Below are positions 45,354 to 53,431 of a stretch of DNA of 64,000 bases, piece after piece. Source of the DNA: Microvirga aerilata. Its GTDB lineage: Bacteria; Pseudomonadota; Alphaproteobacteria; Rhizobiales; Beijerinckiaceae. Every line of letters begins with the position of its first letter. Position 1 is the first letter of the stretch. The DNA lies in the NCBI RefSeq assembly GCF_016743775.1, contig NZ_JAEQMY010000013.1, forward strand, positions 62,001-126,000. The letters run 5' to 3'. Under the pieces are notes generated by a model that was not told the DNA's origin, did no database searches, and was given only the letters and a program-made list of their open reading frames with translations. The position numbers and the translations under genes are program-made.

Positions 45354-46406
45354 ATGCGGAAGATCGCGATTGTTGGCGCAGCCGCCGCGCTGGCCTTGTG
45401 TGCGCCCTTTACGGCCAGCGCCTTCGACCCGGGCAACACGGGCCGGATCAAGACGCTCGTCGATACCGGCATGCAGTATTACTGGTCGGGCGGTGACGTG
45501 AAAAAGGCGGAAGCGGAGGTGTTCAAGGGAATCACCCTGCACGGCCGCTACGACGTGGTCGAAAAGGCGTTCGCCGAGGCATCGTCCCTGGCGCCGGAGC
45601 GCCTGGACTTCCGGTTCGCCGTCGCCTCGTCCCAGATCCTCCAGAAGAACCTCGCCGGCGCCCGCGCCACCTATGAGGACATTCTGGCAAAGCACCCGGC
45701 CTCCTTCGACGCGCAGGCCTGGCTCGCCGCCTTGGCCCGCATCGAGGGCCGGACGGACGAGGCGTCGTTGGCCGATCAGGCTCTCGCCGGCCTCGACCGG
45801 GGGCGGGCGGAGGCCTATCGCCAGCGCTTTGCCCGGGCGGAGGCCATCATGGCGGAGCGCCCCAACACGGAGGTGCCGACGGTTCCCGGCCGGGTGATGA
45901 TCGTCACCCTGGGCTATGCGCTTGCCAAGGACGGCACCGCCGAAAAGCCGCTCCTCGACCGCCTCGACGTGGCGCTTAAAGCGGCCAATGCCAACCCGAC
46001 GGCCCGGATCATGGTCACCGGCGGGCAGCCTCAGGCCGGCGTCACCGAGGGCGACGTGATGACCAAGTGGCTGGTCGAACGCGGCATCGACCGGGACCGC
46101 ATCCTGATCGAGGACAAGTCGAAGGACACGGTGGGCAACGTGCTGAACGTGGCCAATCTCCTGAAGCGCCACACCGCCGATGCGGTCATCCTGGTGACGA
46201 GCTCCAGCCATATGCGGCGGGCCCGCACGCTGCTCGAGGATGCCTTCCGGCAATACGACCTCTCCGCGCCCATCCTGCCGGTGGTTGCCCTGGATGCGCC
46301 CTCGCTGGAGGAAGCCGTGAAGGTCTCCAAGGACGAGAGGATGGTGGTCTACCGCGACCTCATGCGCGTCTCGGGGCTCTGGGCCTATCCGGGACTTCAG
46401 CAGTAG
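45354..46406 (+). CDS. YdcF/DUF218-family exported protein with N-terminal helical repeats
   Basis: 350 residues from ATG 45354, with GGAGAC upstream and a signal peptide (MRKIAIVGAAAALALCAPFTASA). Residues about 25-175 are helical, TPR-like ('LDFRFAVASSQILQKNLAGARATYEDIL'). The C-terminal half is the DUF218 domain: 'ARIMVTGGQPQAGVTEGDVMTKWLVERG', 'IEDKSKDTVGN' and 'AVILVTSSSHMRRARTLLE'. DUF218 proteins act in envelope sugar or vancomycin-related processes (SanA, YdcF); exact role unknown. A TTGACA at 45292 could be a -35 element. Confidence 0.86.
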   Translation: MRKIAIVGAAAALALCAPFTASAFDPGNTGRIKTLVDTGMQYYWSGGDVKKAEAEVFKGITLHGRYDVVEKAFAEASSLAPERLDFRFAVASSQILQKNLAGARATYEDILAKHPASFDAQAWLAALARIEGRTDEASLADQALAGLDRGRAEAYRQRFARAEAIMAERPNTEVPTVPGRVMIVTLGYALAKDGTAEKPLLDRLDVALKAANANPTARIMVTGGQPQAGVTEGDVMTKWLVERGIDRDRILIEDKSKDTVGNVLNVANLLKRHTADAVILVTSSSHMRRARTLLEDAFRQYDLSAPILPVVALDAPSLEEAVKVSKDERMVVYRDLMRVSGLWAYPGLQQ

Positions 46407-46418
46407 CGCGGCTTCGCT

Positions 46419-47246
46419 TCATGCAACCGTGAAGTCTCCCGGTTTCCAGGAGACTTCCGGATATTGCGGGTCCATCGCTTCAAGCGTTCCCTTGACGATG
46501 GCGGCGATGGCCGCGTTGCGAACCCATTTCCGGTCCGCCGGGACGACGTGCCAGGGCGCCCACTCGGTCGAGCAGCGGTTGAGCATCGTCTCATAAGCTT
46601 CCTGGTAGTCGTCCCAGTGCTCCCTGTCGTCGAGATCGCCCGGGTTGAATTTCCAGTTCTTCGTGGGATCGTCGAGGCGGGCCTGAAGGCGCTCCTTCTG
46701 CTCATCCTTAGAGATGTGCAGCATGAACTTGAGGATGGTCGTGCCGTTCTCAACCAACATCTTTTCGAAGGCGTTGATCTGCTCGTAGCGCTGCTCGATG
46801 GCCGCTTCCGGCGCGAATTTCCGCACCTTGCCGATCAGAACGTCCTCGTAATGGGAGCGGTTGAAGATGCCGATCGTGCCGCGCCGGGGGCAGGCGGCAT
46901 GAACGCGCCAGAGGTAATCGTGCTCCAGCTCCAGTTTCGTGGGCGGCCCGAATGCGTGGACCGAGACGCCCAAGGGGCCCGTCGCGTTGAACACGCTGCG
47001 AATCGTGCCGTCCTTGCCCGAGGTGTCCGTGCCTTGGAGAATCACGAGGAGCGCCCGGGATCCTTCCGCATAAAGACGGTCCTGGAGGGCGTCGATATCC
47101 TTGGCGATGGCCGCCGTCTCCGCTTTTGTCTGCTCCTGGTCGCCGAAGAGGGATTTGTCGCGTGGATCGCGGTCCCGAAGCCTCGCCTTCTCCCCGGGCC
47201 TGACCTGAAGCTTGTCGATCAAAGCCTGCGCCTGCTCCGTCATCAT
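46419..47246 (-). CDS. ppk2: Polyphosphate kinase 2 family protein
   Basis: 275 residues from ATG 47246 (GGGAGG upstream). Walker A GTDTSGKDGT at 72-81, the PPK2 'ACPRRGTIGIFNRSHYEDVL' segment with the lid arginines, and 'KDEQKERLQARLDDPTKNWKF'. Enzymes of this class transfer phosphate between polyphosphate and nucleoside di- or monophosphates. The exact class (AMP- or ADP-preferring) cannot be stated from sequence by eye. Convergent with the YdcF-type gene. Confidence 0.9.
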   Translation of the reverse strand: MMTEQAQALIDKLQVRPGEKARLRDRDPRDKSLFGDQEQTKAETAAIAKDIDALQDRLYAEGSRALLVILQGTDTSGKDGTIRSVFNATGPLGVSVHAFGPPTKLELEHDYLWRVHAACPRRGTIGIFNRSHYEDVLIGKVRKFAPEAAIEQRYEQINAFEKMLVENGTTILKFMLHISKDEQKERLQARLDDPTKNWKFNPGDLDDREHWDDYQEAYETMLNRCSTEWAPWHVVPADRKWVRNAAIAAIVKGTLEAMDPQYPEVSWKPGDFTVA

Positions 47247-47386
47247 CTCCGGCCTCCCTGTTCGTCTCAGAACGATAGGGCGGGCCGGCATGAAAGGAAG
47301 GTTGGGATGGTTGCCGGTAGCCCCTTTACGGTTTGTCGGAAGGCTCTTACCAACGATGGTCCGTCAAAAGTCGAAAGGCGATAACG

Positions 47387-48022
47387 ATGCTCGCGCTCTA
47401 CTACTTCCCCGGCAACGCCAGCCTTCTGCCGCACATGATGCTGCGGGAAATCGGTCAGGAGTTCGAGCTGCGCCTCGTAGACCGGGGGCAGAACGCCCAG
47501 AGGAGCGCCGAGTACCTGAAGCTCAACCCCAACGGACGCATTCCGGTGCTGGTCGACGGCGATCTCGTTCTGTTCGAGACCGCCGCCATCGCGCTGCATC
47601 TGGCCGACAAATTCCCGCAGGCCGGCCTTGCCCCGGCCGTCGGCACAGCGGAGCGGGCCGAGTTCTACAAGTGGATGATCCACCTCACGAACACCCCGCA
47701 GGCGGAATATCGCGCCTGGTTCTATCCCCATGAGCACGTCGCCGACGAGGCCGCGGCACCGGCTGTCAAGCAGGCGGCCGGGGAGCGCCTCAACCGCATG
47801 TTCGACGTGATCTCCAAACAGCTCGGCGACAGGACATGGCTTCTGGGCAGCCGCTTTTCCGCGGCCGATCTCCTGCTGTTCATGCTGATCCGCTGGGGCA
47901 GGGGCATGCCGCGCCCGCCGCGCAGCATCCCGAACCTGAATGCCTTGGCCGAGCGGGTGCTGGCGCGTCCCGCCGTGCAGGCGGCGCTCGACGCGGAAGG
48001 ACTCAAGGCCCCCATCTTCTGA
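47387..48022 (+). CDS. Glutathione S-transferase family protein
   Basis: 211 residues from ATG 47387 (MLALYYFPGNASLLPHMMLRE). Thioredoxin-like N-domain with 'LNPNGRIPVLVDGDLVLFETAAIALHLADKFP' (cis-Pro and the ES/ET glutathione contact), and all-helical C-domain with 'RFSAADLLLFMLIRW'. The catalytic residue is likely the Ser/Asn of the N-terminal loop. General detoxification role; substrate unknown. Confidence 0.87.
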   Translation: MLALYYFPGNASLLPHMMLREIGQEFELRLVDRGQNAQRSAEYLKLNPNGRIPVLVDGDLVLFETAAIALHLADKFPQAGLAPAVGTAERAEFYKWMIHLTNTPQAEYRAWFYPHEHVADEAAAPAVKQAAGERLNRMFDVISKQLGDRTWLLGSRFSAADLLLFMLIRWGRGMPRPPRSIPNLNALAERVLARPAVQAALDAEGLKAPIF

Positions 48023-48025
48023 AGC

Positions 48026-49600
48026 CTACCGCTTGCGTGCCGGCTTCTTCGAAGTCCCGCGCTCGGGGAGCACCTGATCGACGTTTCCAATCCCCGTCCA
48101 AGGATCCTGCTTGAGCGTGCTGAGACGCTTGCTCAGGTTTTCTACGGTAAAGCCGTTCGGCTTGATGCTGTTTGACAACTCCTCCCACGCCAAGGGCGTC
48201 GCCACCGGCGCGCCGGGTCTGGAGCGGGTCGAGTAGGGCGCGACGGCTGACGCCTCCCGGTTGTTGCGCAGGTAATCGATGAAGATCCGCCCCTCGCGCT
48301 CCTGCTTGACGGAGGTGGTCGTGTAGCGCTCCGGCTCGTCCCCCGCCATGGCCTCGGCGATCTCCCGGGTGAAGGAGAGCGCGTCCTTCCATGGCGCTTT
48401 CGGCTTCAAGGGCACGACAACATGCAGGCCCTTGCCGCCTGTGGTCTTCACGAAGCTTTCCAGCCCCATCGCCTTCAGGCGCTCGCGAGCGGCCAGCGCT
48501 CCCTCAACGACGCGCGGCCACTCCACCCCTTCGCCGGGGTCGAAATCGAAGATGAGGCGGTCGGGACGTTCCAGATCGGCCAGGGTCGCGCCCCAGACAT
48601 GCATTTCCAGAACGCCGGCCTGCACGAGGGCGACGACGCCCCGGATGTCGCGGACGGACAGGACCTCCTGCTCGCCTTCGCCGTCGCTCACCATGCTGCG
48701 GTGGATGAGATCGCTCATGCCGGCCCAGGAATGGCGCTGGATGAAGCATTTCTTCAGCGCCCCTCCAGGGCAGCGCATCAGGGTCAGCGGGCGGTTGACC
48801 AGATGCGGCAGAAGCCAGTCGGCAATGCCGGCATAGAACGCGGCCAGCTCCTGCTTGGTGACGCCCTGATCCTCCCACAGCACGCGCTCCGGATGGGTGA
48901 GGGGCACGCCCGCCACTGCGATCCCGCTGGCTTTCTTGTCCTTGGCGGCTGAGGACGGTTGAGCCGGGCTTTTCGTCTTCGCAGGCGCGGCCTGCTTGGC
49001 CGGGCTCTTCTTGGCCGGGCTCTTGCCGGCACGACCCGGTGCAATCTCCTCCAGGGACCGGCCGGTCTTCACCGAGAGGGGCGCTTCTTCAAGAATATCG
49101 GGGGCGTCCTCAGAGCGCGCAAAACCATCCTCGGCCTTGATCAGCAGCCAGGATTCCTGGCGCTCACGCGGGCGCTTCGCCATGCGGACCAGATGCCAGG
49201 TGCCCTGCAGCTTCTCGCCGTTCAGGCGAAAGGTGAGGCGTCCTTTCTCATACCCCTCGTTAGGGTCGCCTTCCGGTTCCCAGGTTCCGCGATCCCAGAG
49301 CAGGACCGTGCCGCCGCCATACTGACCTTCGGGAATGGACCCTTCGAAATCCCCGTAGTCGAGCGGGTGATCCTCCACATGGACCGCAAGGCGCTTCTCG
49401 CCCTTGACGAGGCTCGGGCCCTTCGACACCGCCCAGCTCTTCAGGACGCCGTCGAGCTCGAGCCGGAAATCATAGTGCAGCCGCGAGGCGTCGTGCTTCT
49501 GGACGACGAAGGACGATCCCTGCCGCCGGGCCGCATTGCCCGCCGGCTCGGAGGTTTTGGTGAAGTCGCGCTTGGCGCGATAGGCTGCGAGCTTTGCCAT
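48026..49600 (-). CDS. ligD: LigD-type protein without ligase domain (phosphoesterase + polymerase)
   Basis: 524 residues. Residues 1-165 are the LigD 3'-phosphoesterase module (HDASRLHYDFRLE with His36, His42 and Asp44; His78 in VEDHPLDYGDFEG). A Lys/Ala/Pro-rich linker (about 190-230) leads directly to the primase-polymerase domain (LTHPERVLWEDQGVTKQELAAFY, metal-binding FDFDPGEG, 'VKTTGGKGLHVVVPL', DYLRNN). The central ATP-dependent ligase module of full LigD (800+ residues) is absent, with no frame disruption. Acts in Ku-dependent non-homologous end joining, so a separate ligase would be required. Confidence 0.9.
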   Translation of the reverse strand: MAKLAAYRAKRDFTKTSEPAGNAARRQGSSFVVQKHDASRLHYDFRLELDGVLKSWAVSKGPSLVKGEKRLAVHVEDHPLDYGDFEGSIPEGQYGGGTVLLWDRGTWEPEGDPNEGYEKGRLTFRLNGEKLQGTWHLVRMAKRPRERQESWLLIKAEDGFARSEDAPDILEEAPLSVKTGRSLEEIAPGRAGKSPAKKSPAKQAAPAKTKSPAQPSSAAKDKKASGIAVAGVPLTHPERVLWEDQGVTKQELAAFYAGIADWLLPHLVNRPLTLMRCPGGALKKCFIQRHSWAGMSDLIHRSMVSDGEGEQEVLSVRDIRGVVALVQAGVLEMHVWGATLADLERPDRLIFDFDPGEGVEWPRVVEGALAARERLKAMGLESFVKTTGGKGLHVVVPLKPKAPWKDALSFTREIAEAMAGDEPERYTTTSVKQEREGRIFIDYLRNNREASAVAPYSTRSRPGAPVATPLAWEELSNSIKPNGFTVENLSKRLSTLKQDPWTGIGNVDQVLPERGTSKKPARKR

Positions 49601-49622
49601 GGCGCGGAGTCAAATCCGCGCC
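49601..49622. terminator. Hairpin between the opp operon end and ligD
   Basis: GGCGCGGA (49601-49608) pairs perfectly with TCCGCGCC (49615-49622) over a 6-base loop; no T-tract. It lies directly upstream of the ligD start and 20 bp after the ABC-ATPase stop, so it could terminate the opp operon or structure the ligD leader. Confidence 0.4.
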
Positions 49623-49641
49623 CGGCAGTCTGGTTCCAAGC

Positions 49642-51276
49642 CTATCCGGCGAGGGGCTCGGTCCTCGGCTCGACGATGCCGCGCTCGGTCAGGAAGGCGG
49701 CGGCGATCAGATCGCGGGTATATTCCTCCCGCGGATTGTCGAAGATCTGTTCGGCGTTGCCGCGCTCCACCACCTTGCCGCTCTTCATCACCATGATCTC
49801 GTCCGAGAGGGCGCGTACCACCGCAAGGTCGTGGCTGATGAACACGTAGGCCAATCCGTGGGCCTTCTGGAGGTCACGCAGCAGTTCCACCACTTCCTTC
49901 TGGACCGAACGGTCGAGAGCCGAGGTCGGCTCGTCGAGAACGACGAGCTTCGGATGCAGGATGATCGCGCGGGCAATGGCGATGCGCTGGCGCTGCCCGC
50001 CCGAGAATTCGTGCGGGAAGCGGTTGCGCCAGGCCGGATCCAGCCGCACCTCCTCGAAGGCCTGGGCGGCGCGCCGGTCCCGCTCCTTGCGGGAGATGCC
50101 CGGCTCGTGAACGAGAAGCCCCTCCGTCACGATCTCGCCCGCCGTCATGCGGGGCGAGAGCGAGCCGAAAGGATCCTGGAACACAAGCTGAAGGTGGCGC
50201 CTCAAGGGACGCATGCCGCCCCGGTCGAGGGGCATGAGATTGCGATCTTCGAAGCGCACGAGACCGGAGGCCGGCTGCAGCCGCAGGATGGCGCGGCCCA
50301 GCGTCGACTTGCCGGAGCCGGACTCGCCCACGACACCCACCGTCTCCCCGGCGCGCACGGTCAGGCTCACGTCGTCGACGGCGCGAAGCACATGGGTGGT
50401 CTTGCCGAAGAAGCTTTTTTCCAGGCTGAACTGAACCCCGATGTTCTTGGCCTCGAGCACCACCGGGGCATTGGCCGCAACAGGCTCCTTGCGCCCGGTC
50501 GGCTCGGCGTCGATCAGCATCTGCGTATAGGGATGCTTCGGGGCCGCGAAGAGATCCTCCGTGCGGCCGCTTTCGACGACCTCGCCGCGCTTCATCACGT
50601 AAGTGCGGTCGGCGAAGCGGCGCACGACGCCGAGGTCGTGGGTGATGAACACGATGGACATGCCGAGGCGCTTCTGGAGATCCGCCAGCAGCTCCAGGAT
50701 GCGGGCCTGCACCGTCACGTCGAGCGCCGTCGTCGGCTCGTCGGCGATGAGCACGTCCGGGTTGTTGGCGAGCGCCATGGCGATCATCACGCGCTGGCGC
50801 TGGCCGCCTGACATCTCATGCGGATAGGCATCGATGCGGCGGGCCGGATCCGGGATGCGAACCAGCTCCAGAAGCTCGATGGCGCGCTTGCGCGCCGCGC
50901 TTTTGCTCAAGCCGCCATGGGTGGTCAGCGGTAAGGCGAGCTGGTCGCCGATCCGGTAGAGCGGATCCAGCGAGGTCATGGGCTCCTGGAAGATCATGGT
51001 GAGCTTGGAGCCGCGATAGCGGTTGAGCGTGCCGGGCGAGAGGCCGACCAGCTCCTCGCCCCTGTACTTGACCGAGCCCTCGGCCCAGCCGTTCGAGGCG
51101 AGCAGGCCCATCACGGACATCATGGTCTGGCTTTTGCCCGACCCGGACTCGCCCACGATGGCAACGGTCTCACCCGGATTGATATCGAGATCGATGCCCT
51201 TTACCGCGTGAAGAATGCCGTCGCCGGTGCGGAAACGGACATCGAGGTTTCGGACCGAGAGAACAGGTTCGGCCAT
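49642..51276 (-). CDS. oppDF: Oligopeptide ABC transporter, fused ATPase OppD-OppF
   Basis: 544 residues from ATG 51276, carrying two complete ABC domains. First half (OppD): [46 protein letters not shown]. Second half (OppF): [49 protein letters not shown]. Each also has the C-terminal oligopeptide-type extension (for example [13 protein letters not shown]). In enteric bacteria these are two genes. The stop of oppC is one base before its ATG. Confidence 0.92.
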   Translation of the reverse strand: MAEPVLSVRNLDVRFRTGDGILHAVKGIDLDINPGETVAIVGESGSGKSQTMMSVMGLLASNGWAEGSVKYRGEELVGLSPGTLNRYRGSKLTMIFQEPMTSLDPLYRIGDQLALPLTTHGGLSKSAARKRAIELLELVRIPDPARRIDAYPHEMSGGQRQRVMIAMALANNPDVLIADEPTTALDVTVQARILELLADLQKRLGMSIVFITHDLGVVRRFADRTYVMKRGEVVESGRTEDLFAAPKHPYTQMLIDAEPTGRKEPVAANAPVVLEAKNIGVQFSLEKSFFGKTTHVLRAVDDVSLTVRAGETVGVVGESGSGKSTLGRAILRLQPASGLVRFEDRNLMPLDRGGMRPLRRHLQLVFQDPFGSLSPRMTAGEIVTEGLLVHEPGISRKERDRRAAQAFEEVRLDPAWRNRFPHEFSGGQRQRIAIARAIILHPKLVVLDEPTSALDRSVQKEVVELLRDLQKAHGLAYVFISHDLAVVRALSDEIMVMKSGKVVERGNAEQIFDNPREEYTRDLIAAAFLTERGIVEPRTEPLAG

Positions 51277-51277
51277 G

Positions 51278-52420
51278 TCAGCGGTCCTTCGGATCGAGAG
51301 CATCGCGCAGGCCGTCGCCGATGAAGTTCAGGCAGAACAGGATGGCGACGAGCGTGAGGGAGGGATAGAGCAGCATCCAGGTGGCGCCCTGGATGTTCTT
51401 GGCGCCCTCGGAAATCAGGACGCCGAGGCTGGTGTTGGGCTCCTGGACACCCAGTCCGAGGAAGGACAGGAAGCTCTCCAGCAGGATCACCTTCGGCACC
51501 AGAAGCGTCATGTAGACCACCACCGGCCCGAGGGTGTTGGGGATCACGTGGCGGCGGATGATGCCCTTCGTCTCGACGCCCAGAGCCTCGGCGGCCTGCA
51601 CGTATTCCTGCCGCTTGATGGACAAAGTCTGGCCCCGGACGATGCGGGCCATGTCGAGCCATTCGACGGCGCCGACAGCGATGAACATCAGCACGAAGTT
51701 GCGGCCGAAGAACACCACCAGCATGATCACGAAGAAGATGAAGGGCAGCGAGTAGAGGATGTCGACGATGCGCATCATCACCAGGTCGACCCGCCCGCCG
51801 AGATAGCCGGATGTGGCGCCGTAGATCACGCCGATGAGGATCGCCACGAAAGTTGCCAGCAGCCCGATGGCGAGCGAAACCTGGCCCGCCATCATGGTGC
51901 GGGTCAGGAGATCGCGCCCGTTGGTATCCGTGCCGAAAAGGAAGTACTGCCGCTTGAGCGGCACATCGACGACGAGGCGCCGGCCCTCCTCCTGCCGCTC
52001 GACCACCCGTGCGGGGCCGAAGAGGTCGGAGCGCTCGAAATAGGCCAGCAACCGCTCGTCGATCGGGCGGGTGCTGGAGCTTACGAGGTTCATATGAACC
52101 ACGTCGCCGTCGACGGCGACGTTCTCGGTCTTGGCCCGGACGCGAGCCCCGATGCGTTCGATCTGCGGCTCGATCTGGTCGGCCTTCGGATAGGCCTCGA
52201 GGCTCGCCGGAACCTTCACGTAATCCGGGTAGACCCGGTCGAAGGGATGGCCCGTGAGAAAGGGTCCGAAAATGCAGGCAAGCGCGATGAACGCCAGCAC
52301 GATAATGCTGGTGAGCGAGGCCCGGTTGCGGATGAGACGCCCGCGGGCCTCGGCCCAGAGGGAGCGTCCGGTGATGGGACCCGTCATGGTCTCGACGGGA
52401 AGTACGGCGCCTTCAGCCAT
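51278..52420 (-). CDS. oppC: Oligopeptide ABC transporter permease OppC
   Basis: 380 residues from ATG 52420. The permease core matches enteric OppC closely (GRSLWAEARGRLIRNRAS start; 'FGTDTNGRDLLTRTM'; 'EWLDMARIVRGQTLSIKRQEYVQAAEALG' EAA loop; end 'GDGLRDALDPKDR'). It is about 80 residues longer than enteric OppC because of an extra periplasmic insert after the first helix ('IEPQIERIGARVRAKTENVAVDGDV...'). Longer frames upstream are out of phase with oppB and rejected. Confidence 0.92.
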   Translation of the reverse strand: MAEGAVLPVETMTGPITGRSLWAEARGRLIRNRASLTSIIVLAFIALACIFGPFLTGHPFDRVYPDYVKVPASLEAYPKADQIEPQIERIGARVRAKTENVAVDGDVVHMNLVSSSTRPIDERLLAYFERSDLFGPARVVERQEEGRRLVVDVPLKRQYFLFGTDTNGRDLLTRTMMAGQVSLAIGLLATFVAILIGVIYGATSGYLGGRVDLVMMRIVDILYSLPFIFFVIMLVVFFGRNFVLMFIAVGAVEWLDMARIVRGQTLSIKRQEYVQAAEALGVETKGIIRRHVIPNTLGPVVVYMTLLVPKVILLESFLSFLGLGVQEPNTSLGVLISEGAKNIQGATWMLLYPSLTLVAILFCLNFIGDGLRDALDPKDR

Positions 52421-52428
52421 GGGAGGCC

Positions 52429-53349
52429 TCACTCGTAGCGAATGCGCGGATCGATAAGGGCGTAAAGGATATCGACCACGAGGTTGAAGAGCAGAACGAA
52501 GACGGCCACCACGACGACCGTGCCCATGACGAGGGTGTAGTCGCGGTTGAGGGCGCCCTCGACGAAGTAGCGTCCGATGCCCGGCAGGCCGAAGATGGTT
52601 TCCACCACCACCGAGCCGGTGAGCAGCGCCGCTGCCGCAGGGCCGAGATAGGACACCACGGGCAGGGCCGCGCCGCGCAGGGCATGGGCCAGGACCACCC
52701 GCGTCGGCAGGCCCAGCGAGCGAAGGGTCCGGATGTGGTTCGAGCGCAGGTTCTCGATCATGGCCGCACGGGTCATGCGGGCCACGACCGCAATCTGCGG
52801 CAGGGCCAGGACGATTACCGGGAGAATGAGATTGCGCAGGTTGCCGTTCGCCCAGCCGGCCACGGGCAGCCAGGCCAGGGCCAAGCCGAAGACGATCTGG
52901 AGGATCGGCGCCACGACGAAGTTGGGAATGGTCAGGCCAAGCGCGCCCATGCCGGTGACCATGTAGTCGATGGTGCTGTTCTGGCGCAGCGCGGCGATCG
53001 CCCCCAGGGTGCCGCCGACGATGATGGCGAAGGACAGGGCCAGGGCTCCCAGGGTCATGGAGATCGGCAGTCCACGGGCAAACAGCTCGGCAACCGAGAA
53101 GTCGCGCAGGATGAAGGAGGGGCCGAAATCGCCCCGCATGACCGCGGCCAGATAAAGCCAGTATTGCTCGATCAGCGGCTTGTCGAGCTGGTAGATGCGA
53201 TTGAGGTTTTCCATCACCTTGGCCTCGAGCGGCCTTTCCAGATCGAACGGTCCGCCTGGAGCGAGCCGGATCAGGAAGAACGAGATCGTGATGATGATGA
53301 ACAGCGTGGGGATCGCCGAAAGGAAGCGGCGGGAGATGAAGGAGAGCAT
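52429..53349 (-). CDS. oppB: Oligopeptide ABC transporter permease OppB
   Basis: 306 residues, AGGAGCTTCCT before the ATG. Strong OppB features: 'LSFISRRFLSAIPTLFIIITISFFLIRLAPGGPF', 'FGPSFILRDFSVAELFARGLPIS', 'RTLRSLGLPTRVVLAHALRGA' (EAA loop) and the end 'NLVVDILYALIDPRIRYE'. Complete and canonical. Confidence 0.93.
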   Translation of the reverse strand: MLSFISRRFLSAIPTLFIIITISFFLIRLAPGGPFDLERPLEAKVMENLNRIYQLDKPLIEQYWLYLAAVMRGDFGPSFILRDFSVAELFARGLPISMTLGALALSFAIIVGGTLGAIAALRQNSTIDYMVTGMGALGLTIPNFVVAPILQIVFGLALAWLPVAGWANGNLRNLILPVIVLALPQIAVVARMTRAAMIENLRSNHIRTLRSLGLPTRVVLAHALRGAALPVVSYLGPAAAALLTGSVVVETIFGLPGIGRYFVEGALNRDYTLVMGTVVVVAVFVLLFNLVVDILYALIDPRIRYE

Positions 53350-53388
53350 AGGAAGCTCCTCCTGCTACAGCATAACAGAAATACAATA

Positions 53389-53413
53389 GGGCGGCCTGAC
53401 CAGCAGACCGCCC
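53389..53413 (-). terminator. Hairpin between oppA and oppB
   Basis: GGGCGG-C-CTG (53389-53398) pairs with CAG-A-CCGCCC (53404-53413) with one mismatch and a 5-base loop. On the minus strand it is followed by a T-containing stretch (TATTGTATTTC), so partial termination after oppA is likely. Confidence 0.6.
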
Positions 53414-53431
53414 CCTTTGGGTACATTATTT

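Noticed and set aside
45152-45472. Minus-strand frame encoding ELSDGS-ELSDRS-ELSDRL
   Set aside because: It is only the translation of the 18-bp tandem repeat and overlaps two real gene starts without a ribosome site.
52421-53386. Extension of the oppC frame through oppB to 53386
   Set aside because: It reads oppB in the wrong frame and is His/Arg/Gly/Pro-rich; oppC begins at 52420.
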